NCBI RefSeq assembly: GCF_949628215.1
Contig: NC_134280.1
Coordinates: 54,788,621 to 54,852,620 of the forward strand
DNA from: Phalacrocorax aristotelis
Lineage: Eukaryota; Chordata; Aves; Suliformes; Phalacrocoracidae
Direction of reading: 5' to 3'
DNA length: 64,000 nt
The notes below the pieces were generated by a model. It worked only from the letters and a program-made list of their open reading frames with translations. It ran no database searches and was not told the DNA's origin. Below, piece by piece: positions 8,641 to 22,100 of this stretch; position 1 is the first letter of the stretch; each line of letters begins with the position of its first letter. Made by a program: the position numbers and the translations under genes.

Positions 8641-11600
8641 CTCTCTGTACTATCCTTTAAAGCTATTTCATGTAACATGTAAGAAGTTAAAAGGAATAGA
8701 GAAGGGTTCAATAGAAGTTGTTAAATAAACTAAAAAATACAGAACAACCTACCTCAGAAAAAAGTTCTGATACCCATTCCTCACTCAGGTGCCCCATTTT
8801 GCAGTTTAGAAACCCACCAAAAAGAGCTCTGATTTATCTAGTGATCAATTCACTAGTGATTTAGTGTTATACTTCTTTACAGCCAGGAGGTGGTAATAGC
8901 TGGAGTGCTACAACATGCATGAAAATAGGTGAAGGCTTGTCCTGGGAAATAGGATCAGATGATTTGTAGGGAAAGAAAATGATGCAAATAAATGGTTAGA
9001 TTACAAAACAGAATATAGGTAGGGCAAATGCTTTAATGTCTATTTTCATTAAAGCAATCTAGCTGAACACCTGGCAGAAAAATTGTACTCATGGTGAGGG
9101 AAAAGCGTTAAGGAAGAAGAGGGAGAGGATCCCAGCCCGACCCAAAGCTAAGTGCTGGTGGCTGGTGGACGAGACCAACTTTTGGTGGCATTTTAGGTTT
9201 TGGTGGGTTTATCCCTATCATGAATGTATGGTGTCACATGGGATGAGGGCCAGCCAAAGCTGTGAGGGGAGCAAAGAATTGGCCCAGAAAAGGTGCATGG
9301 TGGTCATTAGAGCTGTAGTAACCTGATGTTGTTCACCTCAGATTTTCAGAAGTGACTGGTAGCTTTTGATGGATGGCCTATGTACCATAAGCACCCATTT
9401 TTCAGAGGGCATTTTCAGTTCTGCTCTGCTCTATGGTATTTTCCAGAGGTCCACCATAGATTGCAGTATCCAAAGTCACTGAACACCTCAAAGTCTTGTC
9501 TGTGGGCAACAGGCATTTTCTAAATTACTCTAAAATGTCTGAGTCACTAACGAGTTCAGATAAAGTTTTTTACCACTATGTTTATTTAAAGCCAATCACT
9601 GTTACATTTCCCAGAGGGAAACACTGCCAGCACTGTCAGCATGCAATACATTGATTTTAAATCAGCAAGACTGCCATTGATCTTAGAAGCTATTTATTGC
9701 ACATGTTCCCATCAGCCACTTTGTAATGGAATTTTAACAATTCAATAGGGTCACTCAAAGGTCTTGAGGAAGCAAGGGAATATTTTGTGTCTTGCAGGAA
9801 ATACCTCCCTAAGACAGTGCCTTCACTCGCAATTGTAAGACAGAGTGGTTCACTTCTTGAGTTTTGGTGAATCCTAAGGATTAATTTTCAAGACATACAT
9901 AGTTCTTATTTTGTTCAGCTTATCCTGGCAATACATACACAGTTTCACCTCTGTCTTATTAAATCCCTGAGCTGCTGGTTGCTCAAGGCTGGGAATATAC
10001 AAAGCAAATATATCTAGCCTCTTGGCCTCCTCTGGGGCTCTGCAGCAGTTAGCTGCTTTCAGCCTTAGGATAGACTAATCCTTAGTCTGGTGCAGTACAT
10101 CTACCCTTACATTAGAAATACTGTTAAAAGAACTGGTCTAAATATGCCTTTCTTTCTGCTTTCTGTCCTATAGAACATGGCCTTTTTCATTTGAGTTAAA
10201 ATCTTGCACCGGAAGGACAATTTTTTGTTTGGGTATACCATTTCCAGTGGTTTAACAGGAAACAACAAGCAAAACATTCTTCTCTGACAAAAACTGCGTT
10301 TGTTACCAATCTCACTCTGTTTCTTTGTGTGTGATCTCAGCTCTGAAAGAGTCACATGGATATGCAGGCAAAAGTAGGAGGAATAGGAAAGGAATAATGA
10401 TTGCAAAATATTTAAGAAAAATGTTAGTCTATCATAAAACTGAAAGACATAGTGCTTGGTTTGGGGCTGGAGGAAGTGGCCTGCATATGCTTTGAGTCAA
10501 ACTGGTGCCCTGGTGCCAGAAGAGCCTTGTCCAGCTCCATGCTGTGGCTTCTTTCTCTTTTGAAATCGCTACATGCACACAGTACCGGTTGGGGCCATTA
10601 GGTGCCTGTGCCTCTTGGGCAGGCATCCTTGTTCCCATCCAGTTGGCTGGGTCTGCTGAAAAGCAGTACACACAGCACAGGCCACAGAGACCCTCATTAA
10701 TGTCCATGGCCTCAGGTATTCCTGAGGAAAGGCACAAGTGCCAGACCTACAGAAAGGGTTCCTGAGTTTTGTACAAATAGCATGAACACTTTACCTATTA
10801 CACATGTGTAATGCATATTACCTAAAAGCTACAAGTAACATAAGCACTTGACAGGTACCTGTAATTTTAGCTGAGACTTGATCTGTAAGAGTGCTGTGGT
10901 TGCATTTCTCTGCATACTACTGACTGCAACATAATCCAGCAGGTAAGGATGAGGGGAAATGAGCACTTTGAATAAGCGGCAGCACTCACCACTTGCAAAC
11001 CTCCACCACCTGGCATTGAGCCAAACCTGGTGGATGTTCTGAGCAACTCTGGCACACTTCTTATGTGTTATGGCAAGGACCAGAAGAAAAATATGATTGT
11101 GTGAGATTCCCTAGGCCCCTTTGGATTATATGCATGGGTGGCAATACCCTGTGCGACAAAAAATGAGGGGGAAGGAGGGAGACAGTGTGTTGTAGTAAAT
11201 AAGACCTGGGCTTTCAGGCGGGCTCCTCTGCTGACTCACCAGATGATCGTGAGAACATTTTGGTTTTTCACACTGGTCTGCATCAGGAAACAATGGTTGA
11301 AAGCTGTCTTTAAAGCTGGCTTTTCCCTTTATAGCAAAGTAAGCTTGAATACAGCTAAACCAAATCAAAGTACAAGCCAGAAAGCATATCCCTTTTTTGC
11401 AAGTACATAATTTTACCTGCAGTTAAGCAAAGCTGTAGTGCTATGGGGTGGTACAGCCCACAGGCAGCTAAAAGTCTCGCTGGTGGGCAGGAAAGGCATT
11501 TGCAGCAAAGGCCCACTGTGAACACACCAAGGCTGGGGGCAGGCTGCTCTGGAGCTGGCTGCACTGCTGAATTTCTGGCTAACACTGGGCCTGGGCTTTT

Positions 11601-13020
11601 TGGACCTTCACAATGGTGCCACAGTTCCCTGTCACTATGGAAACTGGTTTTTGAAAAGGCACTAGTTTAAAAAAAGTGAATTGAAACTGAAACTTGTGCT
11701 TTGTCTTTGTCCCTGGCTATGGAGTTCCCCTGGGAACAGGGGAAGGTTCCTGGAGGCTGGCCTGGTCTCCTGAAAACCCAAACCCAGGTTCCTCTTCATG
11801 AGAGAGTCACAGCTGAATCAGCAGCTCATTTTTCCACAGATATGGGCAGAAACCACAAGAGCTGTTAAGTCAGCAGGGGAAGACCCCCAAAACAGCTCGA
11901 GAGGAACCAAAACCAGTGTAAAAGTAACACTGTCAAAGTGTGGTCTGTCCCCCCTGCCATTATGTGGCCCACCAGGGTCAGCCGCAAGGTATGCAGTAAA
12001 ATTGTGTACAGCTCAGGAAGGTTCATTTGAGAGTGTTCAACAAATTCAGGAGACATTTCTTTAAATTACCTTGTTCTCTACAGTCTTACCAAAGCTTAGA
12101 TATGGGAGCAAATACTACTATGCAGTTATTGAAGGAAGAGGTCAACAGTATGGGGGGGCTTTCCCCTCTCTATGTGCTTGGCATACCTGACTGCCGGGCC
12201 TTTCACAGTCTAATTCAAACCCAGCAGAGATGAGGGCAACCAAAAGGGTTTTTCTTCCTATGTGTGGGCTATAAAAAGGTCCTTATTGAAAATGGCTTTG
12301 CCTTGGAGCCTATAGTTCAGACTTAGCTGTGTTCATAACGGTCTGGATAGGTCATGCTTGGCTCCAGTGAGCCAGCTGTGAGAAAAAAAAAACCAGAATT
12401 TTAGGCCTCTCACTCAAAAATAGCACAAGAGACCTGCATTTGTGTGCTGGTCCCAGACTAGACCCGGTGCCACAACCCTCATTTTAATTTTATTTATGCA
12501 TCACTACCCAGCACTAGAGAATCACACCCGAATCTTGATACTGTCACCTGGGACTCACAAAGCACTTGCAACCTGTATTTTCATCCCTGGAGGCATCACT
12601 GGAAACTAAAAGCCTTTTGCAGAGGCTCAGTGAGGACAGGCACTTCTCGCCCTCCCATTCCTGCTTCTCCCCTGATTTCATCATTGTGCCCATGTAATTC
12701 TCTGTGGGGGTCTGCTGAATTAAAAAGAAAAAACTGAGGGCTGGAGAAGTCCAGGAGGGGGGCAGTGAGCAGCCTGAGGTGGAGAAAGGAGGGAGGGAGG
12801 TTTTTGAATGAACTTTGGCACCAGAGGGAATTCTCACTTAACTGTCTTTCTGAGGTGAGTTCAGGAAGCCCTACATAGGCATACCCCACTTGCAGCCCTT
12901 ACAGACACCGAATTAGCAGGTGCCAGGGTCCAGGATGTGATTCAGAGTAACTAATTTCCATATACAGTTGGCAGAAGGAAGTGAAGACTCCTCCAGGGAA
13001 GACTCAGAAAGCCAAGTAAT
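8641..13020. other. Intergenic, no gene recognised
   Basis: Mixed-composition sequence with short reading frames only. None resembles a known family, and no CpG island, RNA gene or intact repeat was recognised. Confidence 0.45.
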
Positions 13021-13024
13021 TATA

Positions 13025-13136
13025 AAGAGGTGGAAAGACAAAGCACAGCGTTTCCCTCTCTCTCTGAAATTTCAGCACTCAAGAGGTGGAAAGACAAAGC
13101 ACAGTGTTTCCTTCTCTCTCTGAAATTTCAGCACCC
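13025..13136. repeat. 56-bp direct tandem duplication
   Basis: Two adjacent copies, 13025-13080 and 13081-13136, begin AAGAGGTGGAAAGACAAAGC and differ at only a few positions. High identity suggests a recent slippage or unequal-exchange duplication. Confidence 0.9.
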
Positions 13137-16100
13137 AAACCCCACTCCCTCATCACGTCCTAAAACAATAAATTCATGTTTAGGAGGCAGAAATGGAGGA
13201 GCAGAAACGTTACAGCCCCATACAGTACTGACCCGGTAAACATAGTAGAATAAGAAGCTGGCCTTGCTTTTTCCAACAAACTGAATGCTGCTCTGTTATC
13301 ACATGGCCATGCTAGATTGTTTGGACCTCTCAAGCCTTTTCACCATCCCTTCCCATTTGCTGTGTCAGCATCTTGTCATGGAGCCCATAGCTCTGCAAAG
13401 AACCAGCGAGAAGCCTGGGGAGAACCGTGAGCCCTGGGAAGGTGCTACTGCAGCAAGGCGCCTGCCCATGGGCAGTATTATGGTGCAGACCCTCCTCTGG
13501 AGACCATGGGTGATTCCCAGTCCAAATGTCAGAGACCGCCCCTTGTCCAAGGCCAGTGCACCATCCCCAGGGACAAGCAGGAACCTGTGTGACATGGCTG
13601 GGGACTTCTGGAAAGGATCAAGCCAGTGGTAGGAAGGGCTTTCTCAGCCCCAGGTGCTCCCCAGGAACCCTTAGACCAAAGGCACAAGCCAACAGCTACC
13701 AGCCCATGTAAGGGAGCCTTTGCAGGCCACTTCCGCTCACATTTATTTTTGGTCTGTTTTGCTTTCTCTCCCTTAGGGTTTTCTCTTTTCCTGGGCATGC
13801 TGTCAGGCCCTGGGCACTTTGCCAGCAGTGCAGTTCAGCATTGCTGGTCATGCTATGCCCCAGCCTGGGAACTTCTGCTCCCAGCATTGTTGCTTCAGTC
13901 TCCTCCAGCCAGAACTGCACGGTGGCAGTTTTCAACAAGCAAAAGCACCCCTGCAGTTATCCACGGTGATGCTCATTGCTCGTTCTCATCAGAAGCATGT
14001 TTGGAAAAGAGAAGTGAGGCAGGATCCATGCCCAGCTCCTCTCAGAAACTACCATTGTGCCAACATATCAGGAAAGGAGAGACTGGAGCGTAGCTTAAGA
14101 TAGCTACTAGCATTGCCCTCTTACCTGGAACAGCACTTTTTTGTCTATGAATGTCCTAGATGCTGCGGTACACAAACTCAGGAAGAGCTCCTTTTTCAGC
14201 CATACTGCCCCTGTACTTCACCTGTTTTAAGTTGCTAAGCTGGAAGGCATAGCCTTGAGTTTGGGCCAACGTTTCTTTACCATAAATATCTGTGATAGCA
14301 GCTTCAAAGAAAATTATTTTCCCCTGCGACCCTTAGTGGTTTTTTTAATATTTCAGTATGCTACCAAGCCATTAGACTTCAAAGTACTTTAGTGCTTGTG
14401 GTTCTCACATCTGCACAGGGAGGATAAATGCTGCAAATAAAGGGCATGAGTCTCTGATGGGAAGGGGAGACACTGGTGCTGGTGCCAGTCCTTTCTACAT
14501 GGTGCACCAAGGCTTTACCACAGCTGCCAAGAGCGAAGTGTGAAGGCAAGAGGAGATTTTAGGCTAAGCAGCAGTACAGTAGCCCCAGCTGCTAGGCTGC
14601 CTCCCGATCCACCTTATACTCCCAGGGCATCAGGTAGAGGAAGGACAGCAAGCTCATGTTTGCTCCCATAAAGGCTCTGTCCCAGGAACATGGGGATGTG
14701 AGGTAATTCAATCATTTTTTGTTCTTGCAAGTATGAAAATATTTTAAGCTCATTTGGGACTTTTTTCAGCTCCTCCACAGGTATACCTTAAAAATATCCA
14801 AGCTTCAGACATTTGCCTGTGGGCGAAATACAGAGGAACATTAGAAATAAGATCAGAAGTAGGCAAAGCTGGCATTAACTGATGTCTTTGGAAAACAATT
14901 TCAGGCCCTGAGAAACATAAAAACCTGGTTACCGGTGGTTCCCTTCTTGGGGTGGCTGTCTCTGGCTGCCTTACCAGAAGACTGCTTTTTAACAAGCACT
15001 TTTCATCTTAGGAAAGAATACAACAGTCTGTGTGATCTCAGTTGCCCTTTGCTTGTCCTGTGCCTCACCTTATGCAAGATTGAGATAGTTAAACTAGAAT
15101 TTTTATTTAGACTATTGAAGATTTTCAGCTTAAAAAGAAAAATTATTTTACAGAGGAAGATCTGGGTGGTGCCTACAAATTCCTGTCCCTATTACTAAAC
15201 AGCTGTAGGAGGCAAGTCATTTTAAAATCCCTATTTTAGCAGTTGAGAGTTAGGCAGCATTTAGGAACTGAAGTCTAAGGCAATTATTCAGAAAGCATGT
15301 TAGACTCCACTCCAAAGTCATTGTTATTGATCAAGTAAATAATGTGTCCTTGCAGTTATCATCTTCAGTATTTCTGCTAAGCACATAGCTAAGCTGGCTT
15401 TCTCCTAATCTTTCTTCCATAGGGCAAAAAGAAATGCAAATAGAAGATAATGAAGATCAGCATACCCTTTAGGAGAAGTCCAAAGTGCTTCTCTGCGCTG
15501 TTATCAGTATTGTCATATCAGATAAACAGTTTTCAATTTTTCCTGTTTGGCACAGAGGAAGCTCTGTTTCTCACCAGAGTTCATGTAGCCTCTGAGACAG
15601 GGTCGGCAAGTGGCCAAAGCATAATGGACAATAAATCCAGCACAAATAACTGGATCTGGACTTAGATCAAGAGGCAAATTGTAAATGTTCGAGAGCTTAA
15701 AGAAGAGATTTGAAACTTATCTTCATTGCTAAAAATAGGGTTTAAAAAAATTTTTAAAGCTTTTTTATTTTTAAAACTTCTGGCTAGTTAACATTCATTT
15801 GTTTTCATGAGGTGGAAACAGTCAGAGACGGCAATGTGGTTTTGCTGTTAAGTAAATGTGCTGAGATCAGCTTATATGTCCATCCAGAACTGCTGACTTC
15901 AGGGTACACTGCTAAATGCCTGCTTTTCATCTCATGGTAACTCGTGTGTTCATGCTGCTGCTGTGAAAAAATACAGCTCTTTTAGCAGTTGAGGCTAACT
16001 TTGCAGTTACGTGGGAGCACGGTATACTTTCCAGCAGGGACAGTGCACTAACACTAATGTTTTAGTTTGAGCAATTAATGGGAACAAGGATTTGCTTCAA

Positions 16101-19100
16101 CTCAGGCTGAAATTTTTATGTTTCTACTACACTTGGTCACAGGTGGCTGCTTTCTAGCAGGACCATATAAATTGGGCAGCAAAAGTTCCTGCAGCTAAAG
16201 CCTTCCTCCAAGGCTGGATATTGCAGTGCATCTGATAATCCTGAAAAGTGGAATGGCAAAAGGGGTAGGAAACTTTGAGCCCTGTGAGACATGTACGCAT
16301 GATCTCTTGCAAAGGGATTCTTCCCCTTATCAGGGAAACACTGGAAAGTCTTATTCATTGCTGTCAGTGGCAGAGTCCATAATTGCTGCTGTGCAAGCAA
16401 ACAGCACTGTGGTTGACAGAAACAGCCAAGGGTCAGTCCTTCCTTTTGGATTAATGTTCTGCCTCCTGTAACATTATCAGACAAGGAAATGATTAGAGAA
16501 TATTGCACCTGTACAGGTACATGTGCTGTTGCACCTCAGCAGAACAAGAGGCATGGCTGGGAGTGGGGAGGGCGACAGACACTAAACTTGGACTTACATT
16601 ATCTGGATTTAAATCTCAGTTCTGCCACAAACCCCCTGTTTGTCTCTCACTGTCTGTCACTTGCTGCGTGCATGAGTGAGGCACAGTGAAACCTGTGCTG
16701 TGGCTGGCATTTCTAAGTACTGTTATAATACATGTAGTATAGACTTGTAATTGCCAGTGTTCCACCTGCAAGAGTTTGCATTTCTGCATCAGTCATTAGT
16801 TTGTTGAAGCTAGCTGAAATAACAATAGAAACATACAGTAAAACAGGTGTTCTTCATTTCAAGTCTTTGACCCGTGCCTATTAAAGCACTTATAGGAGGT
16901 CTGATCTGCAGCTGATTCAAGTTAATGAAAGCCTGTGCATTCACCTCCATGGGCTTCAGATCAAACCCAATGAAACTGATTACAGAAACAATTTGCAGGA
17001 AAGAAACAATAAAAAGAAAAGCATAGTATTGAAAGATGTGAAAGAGAACAGTGGCAACAAAACTTAATCACTCAGAACTGCTTAAAGGCTTTTTAGTTAA
17101 ATGATCAAAAGTGTTGATGTAATTATTGTGAATATGATGACAGGAACATAAGGTTTGTATAAAAAAATTATTAGATTAGATCAGATTGGATTAGACCAAT
17201 CTGGAGTTTTTAATAACTGCATATAATGGATGCTATAGCAATAAATTGACCAAGAGAATGACGAGCCTGTTGATAAGAATAAGGCTGTAAGCAAAGATGT
17301 AAAGATGGGACAGCCTTGCTAACGTGCAGGCTACAGGCGCTATTTGACTGCTCTGGTCTAAGGCAGTGGCTTCAAAAGATACAATATTTGGCAGCAATAT
17401 CAGTTAGCAATATTCTCCTTCCCAGCTCCTGAGGTTGCTCCATTTCCCCCCTTGCTCCTGCCTGCCCTCGTGCCAGCACAGACCTTGGTACAGCTTTTCC
17501 ATGAATCACACAGGGGAACAGCCCGCTTTCAAACATGCACACACAGAGACAAGCAAAAATATTTTGCAGGGTTATTTTTCAACCTAAGTCACCACCTGCC
17601 CCGATCTGGCTCAGAGCATGGGCTTTTAAGTGCTGGTGTTGACACCAGCGCCAGGATAGCACAAGGTGAGGAGAAACAGAATGGCTGGGATGGGCATGGG
17701 GCAGGGGCTGGTGGGAAGCCCTGAGGTGCCAGCCATCCATCAGCATTTCAAGTCAGCTTCTCCTTTGCTAAGGTGTCCACAAAGATTTAACATGATCTGA
17801 AGATCACCAGAAACACCCATTCTTGGTTTCCATTTGTTTGTTTGTTTTAATGCAGTCAAATGGTGTTTTTACAGTAACCATTTGCTTAAAAATTGTTTAA
17901 CCTTGTAGGAAGTGATGGAGTGTTGATTATTCATTCACTGAAATTCAGGAGTCTGAATATAAATTCTTCCCGCACTCCCATTCCTAGCATGTCATTATTC
18001 CAGCTAGGATAGTGTTTAAGATATTTAAATAATCTCCCATTCAGCTAGATGTATGAGAAAATGCATTCACTCAGTACAATAATGCAATTGTGCCTTTCCT
18101 CTGAGATGGCAAAAGAGGGTTGTTGGAGCCATTTTGAGAAACAGTAACTGAAAAGCAAAGGCAGTCAGACAGATTGGGCATGAGAAAACTTCAAATCAAA
18201 TAGCAAATGTGAAAAAGCCCTTCTGCATGCACAGACAGCGGAGAACAAAGCTAACAAAGCAACCTGTGTGAGATGATAAACCTCATCGCTCCACCAACTA
18301 GAGAAATATGTAAATTTGGGTTGACTCTCTCTCAAACTGGCCAAGAAAACAAAGCTTGCGTGGACCAATGCTCTTCTGACTTTCACTGAGGCAAATCAGG
18401 AGCAACGATTCTCAAGCAACTCATTTCAGCACAGGTACAATAAAGTAAAAATTATTTAACTGAACAAAAAGGTTCAGGCCCCCCAAAATGGGTGCAAAAC
18501 CTGGCAGTCAGCCCTTGCACTTCATAATAGCCATAACATTTTTGTGGCGCTGACCTAAAAAAAGACGAAGTCCCAGCAACAGTCATTCACAGCACGGGCA
18601 CTGGTACATTTACTATACAGCCAAAAGATCAGCAGCAGAAGAGGTCTATGTTTAACCAAAGAGAATAAAAAGACATTTTTACAGTTGTTTATGTTTATTT
18701 ATTCTATAAATATTGAGACAGGATTCCTTTTTGGCCAGTCTGTGAATGCAATTAATGTGTTTTTCAGTTTCATTTTTGTAATGATAAGTTCAGAGGTGAC
18801 TGAGGGTTGCAATACACAGCGAACACAGCTGCTAAAAATAGACCACAATAACATAATACATACAACAGTGTTTAGCCACCACATTCCCCTATACCTCAGC
18901 TCTTTGAAGTCCCTGTACTTAGGCAGATTAATGTGTTTGGAGGCATGTAAACCTGCTGTGGTTGTGAATTACCATGACCAGCATAACATGGGGAAGGAAA
19001 CATGATGAAAACAGCATGTCCAAGAGGCATCCTGAGCTGCTGAACACTGCCCTGTCCCATAGGGATGGGCGGGGAAATGTTTCCCCTTAGGAAAGCTATG

Positions 19101-22100
19101 ATTTCAGCCTTTTCAATGTTGCATAGCATTGATTTCAACTGCAAACAGTTATTAAAATAGCATCCTTTAAAATCAAGACAGAAAAGAAAGAAAAGGGTGT
19201 GACGGGAATCAGAACGATGAGATTTTGATGTATTTTTCTTGTGAAATCGCAAGCCTAGAAATAAATCTTACAAAGCAAAGTAAAGATTCTCCCCTTTCCA
19301 ATAGTGGGCAGTGCCATTTTTATCCTTAAAATTTTCAGACCAACAAGTATAAAACAGCTCTGAAGAAGAGCTGTTAACTCGGTGGTGGAAGTAACGTCAC
19401 CTAAGCTCTTGAACCCGGGGCTCTGTTATACAGGGTTTGGCCCACCTTGCTGGGCCAGGGGAGCTCCAAGCGGGGTCTGCAATGGGTGCCCCAAACAGAG
19501 GGTGGTGCCTCAGTGCTCTGGAAGCAGCTCAGCATGCCGCCTGGGACCTTTCCAGCTTGGCTGTCAGTGGCAGAGCCAATGCTTTGCCTATTCCCTGCTG
19601 CTCTTCTCTGGGTAACTGAGCTGAAGAGGTGGCCTGGCTGAGGCAGGAGAGCAGCCACTAAGCCAGGATGTCAGGCCAAGAGGGACAGGACAACTACGAG
19701 ACATGGGGATAAGGCTGGAGGAAGTCAGGAAAAGGCTGAAATAGTGGGGGCGGAGGTGTTTAATCTTGCATGTGCGTCAAAGTAAACACAGGAGAGGCCA
19801 AAGCGGGACAATTGACAGGACCTGCTGCCTCAGAAGCTACTTTCCGATATTGCAACTAGGAACAGCTTCATGACTGGCAAGCAAAGGTCTGGGTGACATT
19901 ATCCCACCTAATGACATAATTCATACCATTCTGCTTGGCATGTTCTCTTTCTCAGATCAGGAAAAAAATAGACTTTCTCAGGAAAAGCATAAAGGGTTTG
20001 GGTTTGTGCAAGGAAAGGCAACATCTACAAACTGGAAGCATGCCAGCCAGTAGAGTGGGGGTGCAGTGGAGATCTCTGCCATTAATGGTCTTCTCTCAGT
20101 TTTTTTCAAGTGGTGTCTACCTGAAGTTATTTGTCCAAGTAACTTCATTGGTAAAATCAACAGCAATGCAGCAGGTAGCCTTCCTCTCTGACAGTCACTG
20201 TTCTCCTCAACACTGGGGGAGAGGCAGAAATTTCTTGGCTGATGGAGGGGAGGCCAACAAGGAGACACTCTCTGGCAGCCCACCAGCATGGCAGGACAGA
20301 TATCGCAAGAAGTGCCAGGCTCTACAACTGAAGTGGGCAATGCAATATCTGTCATGATCCACCATGGCAGGACTTTAGTTTTAGCTGCCTGTATTTAGGG
20401 TCTTAATTTTGTATTTAGAGTCTTTAATTTTCTGTTTATGGCACAAATTTGGCATTCATACAATACTGCAGGTGACCATCTGACATCCATTCTTCAGCTC
20501 CTCTTTCCTGGCACTTTTCTCCTCTCTCTCTTCATCCGGGCTCTGGCCTTGGCTCTGCCAGTGCTCCAGCAATCCCACGGGATCTCAAAGCAGCTGCTGA
20601 CAGGTGGGTGGAGATCCCACACATACAGGGAATATGTAGCCTATCTGACATAATATCCCATTTCTCCTAGACAGCCCTTCATTCCCATCTGTGTCTCCAG
20701 CGACTGTCATCTAAGCCATCCCTGCCATATCACTTCCTGCATGCAGGGGTATTTGCATGAGGCGTGTTTGTAAGACCACATCGTGTGATGTGTTTGTGCT
20801 CTGGATTAGTTTAATGGAACTGCAGTATAACCTGCAAGACAGTTTCCCAGCTGGTAAATCATGTTTAAACAGCGAAAACCAAATACACTTTCCTATTGCT
20901 CCAGTCTTTTTACATCTGGTTGCTTAGCATTTTTCCTATCTCACGTCCACTTTGCAGTGCTTCAGCAAGATTACCAAACAACTTGCTCAAAAATCAATTT
21001 AACAGAGATCAGAAAAAAAAGTCCAAATGAGATATAACAGTCACTGATGGGATACACAGACGTATCAATTTGGCAGCCAGTCGAACTCCTCAGAGCCATC
21101 AGTTGTGCTCATTAAATGTCAGAGTTGTGAGTTTGCCCTGGGAATTATCAGCAAAGGCTTGAACATGGCCCAGCTTCATTGAAAGATATTTTCTCCCGCA
21201 AATTTCAGGTAAAGAGATGAATGAGAAGAGATGTCAATAGCAATTTCATACCCCAGTTTTAGCTCCAGAACCAGATTTCTGTGCCACAAAGCCAGGCTGT
21301 AAACTTTTCCTTCTATTCCAAATAAAGATAAACCTTTCCATAAGCATTTACAGGTACTTCTCAAGCAGAGGCTCCCAAACCATACAGATTTGAACTTAAA
21401 TGCCAGTAAAACTGGTGCCAAGCTTTGATTTGAAAATGTTCTTTTATACAGCAATGTAAGCATTTACATGGACACATTTGCCTCAAATCTCTTCCCCTAC
21501 ACTGCAAAAGTGAAAGGGCTTCTAAGTGGGTTTTGGAGGGGTTTTTTGACATGGAAGATTCAAGAAGCACCAAACTTTCTGTAAACACTCAAACTTAGAA
21601 AGAAAGATGCTGCCATTACTGGGTTTTGTTTTTTTTAATATCACAGCAGCTCATGTATTATATGATAACTGCTAGGATGTGACATAAAATTGAAGACAAC
21701 TAGGATGAGGTAGAGAAAACCAGATTCTACAGGTCAGCAAAGAAAGAGCAACAGCTCCCTTCACCACTAGCACTCCTGAGCAGTGCAGGAGAGGGGGTAT
21801 GGCCAGCACCAGAGAGCTTCCTGGCCCTGTTAAGTTCCTCTGCTCTGCACATCGGGAGGTTCTTGCTGCTTTGGGTTCAAAAAGCATAAATTAGAAAACC
21901 CAGTGTCTTGCTCTTTGGTGCAGGCTTTGGGAAAATTTTGGGACAGGAGTTTATCCTGAGCAGACATCAGGAAGGTTGTCTTTTTTGCATCTGACAGGGG
22001 CTTCAACAGTGATAGTATTTGAGCCAGGTATTATTCAGATAATTCTACAGAAATCAATTAGGTCTTTCATGACAAACTGGTTACCTAACGTGGCCTAGTT

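Noticed and set aside
13626-14093. 155-codon plus-strand frame
   Set aside because: Several overlapping frames are open on both strands here, none with recognisable motifs, start context or splice structure.
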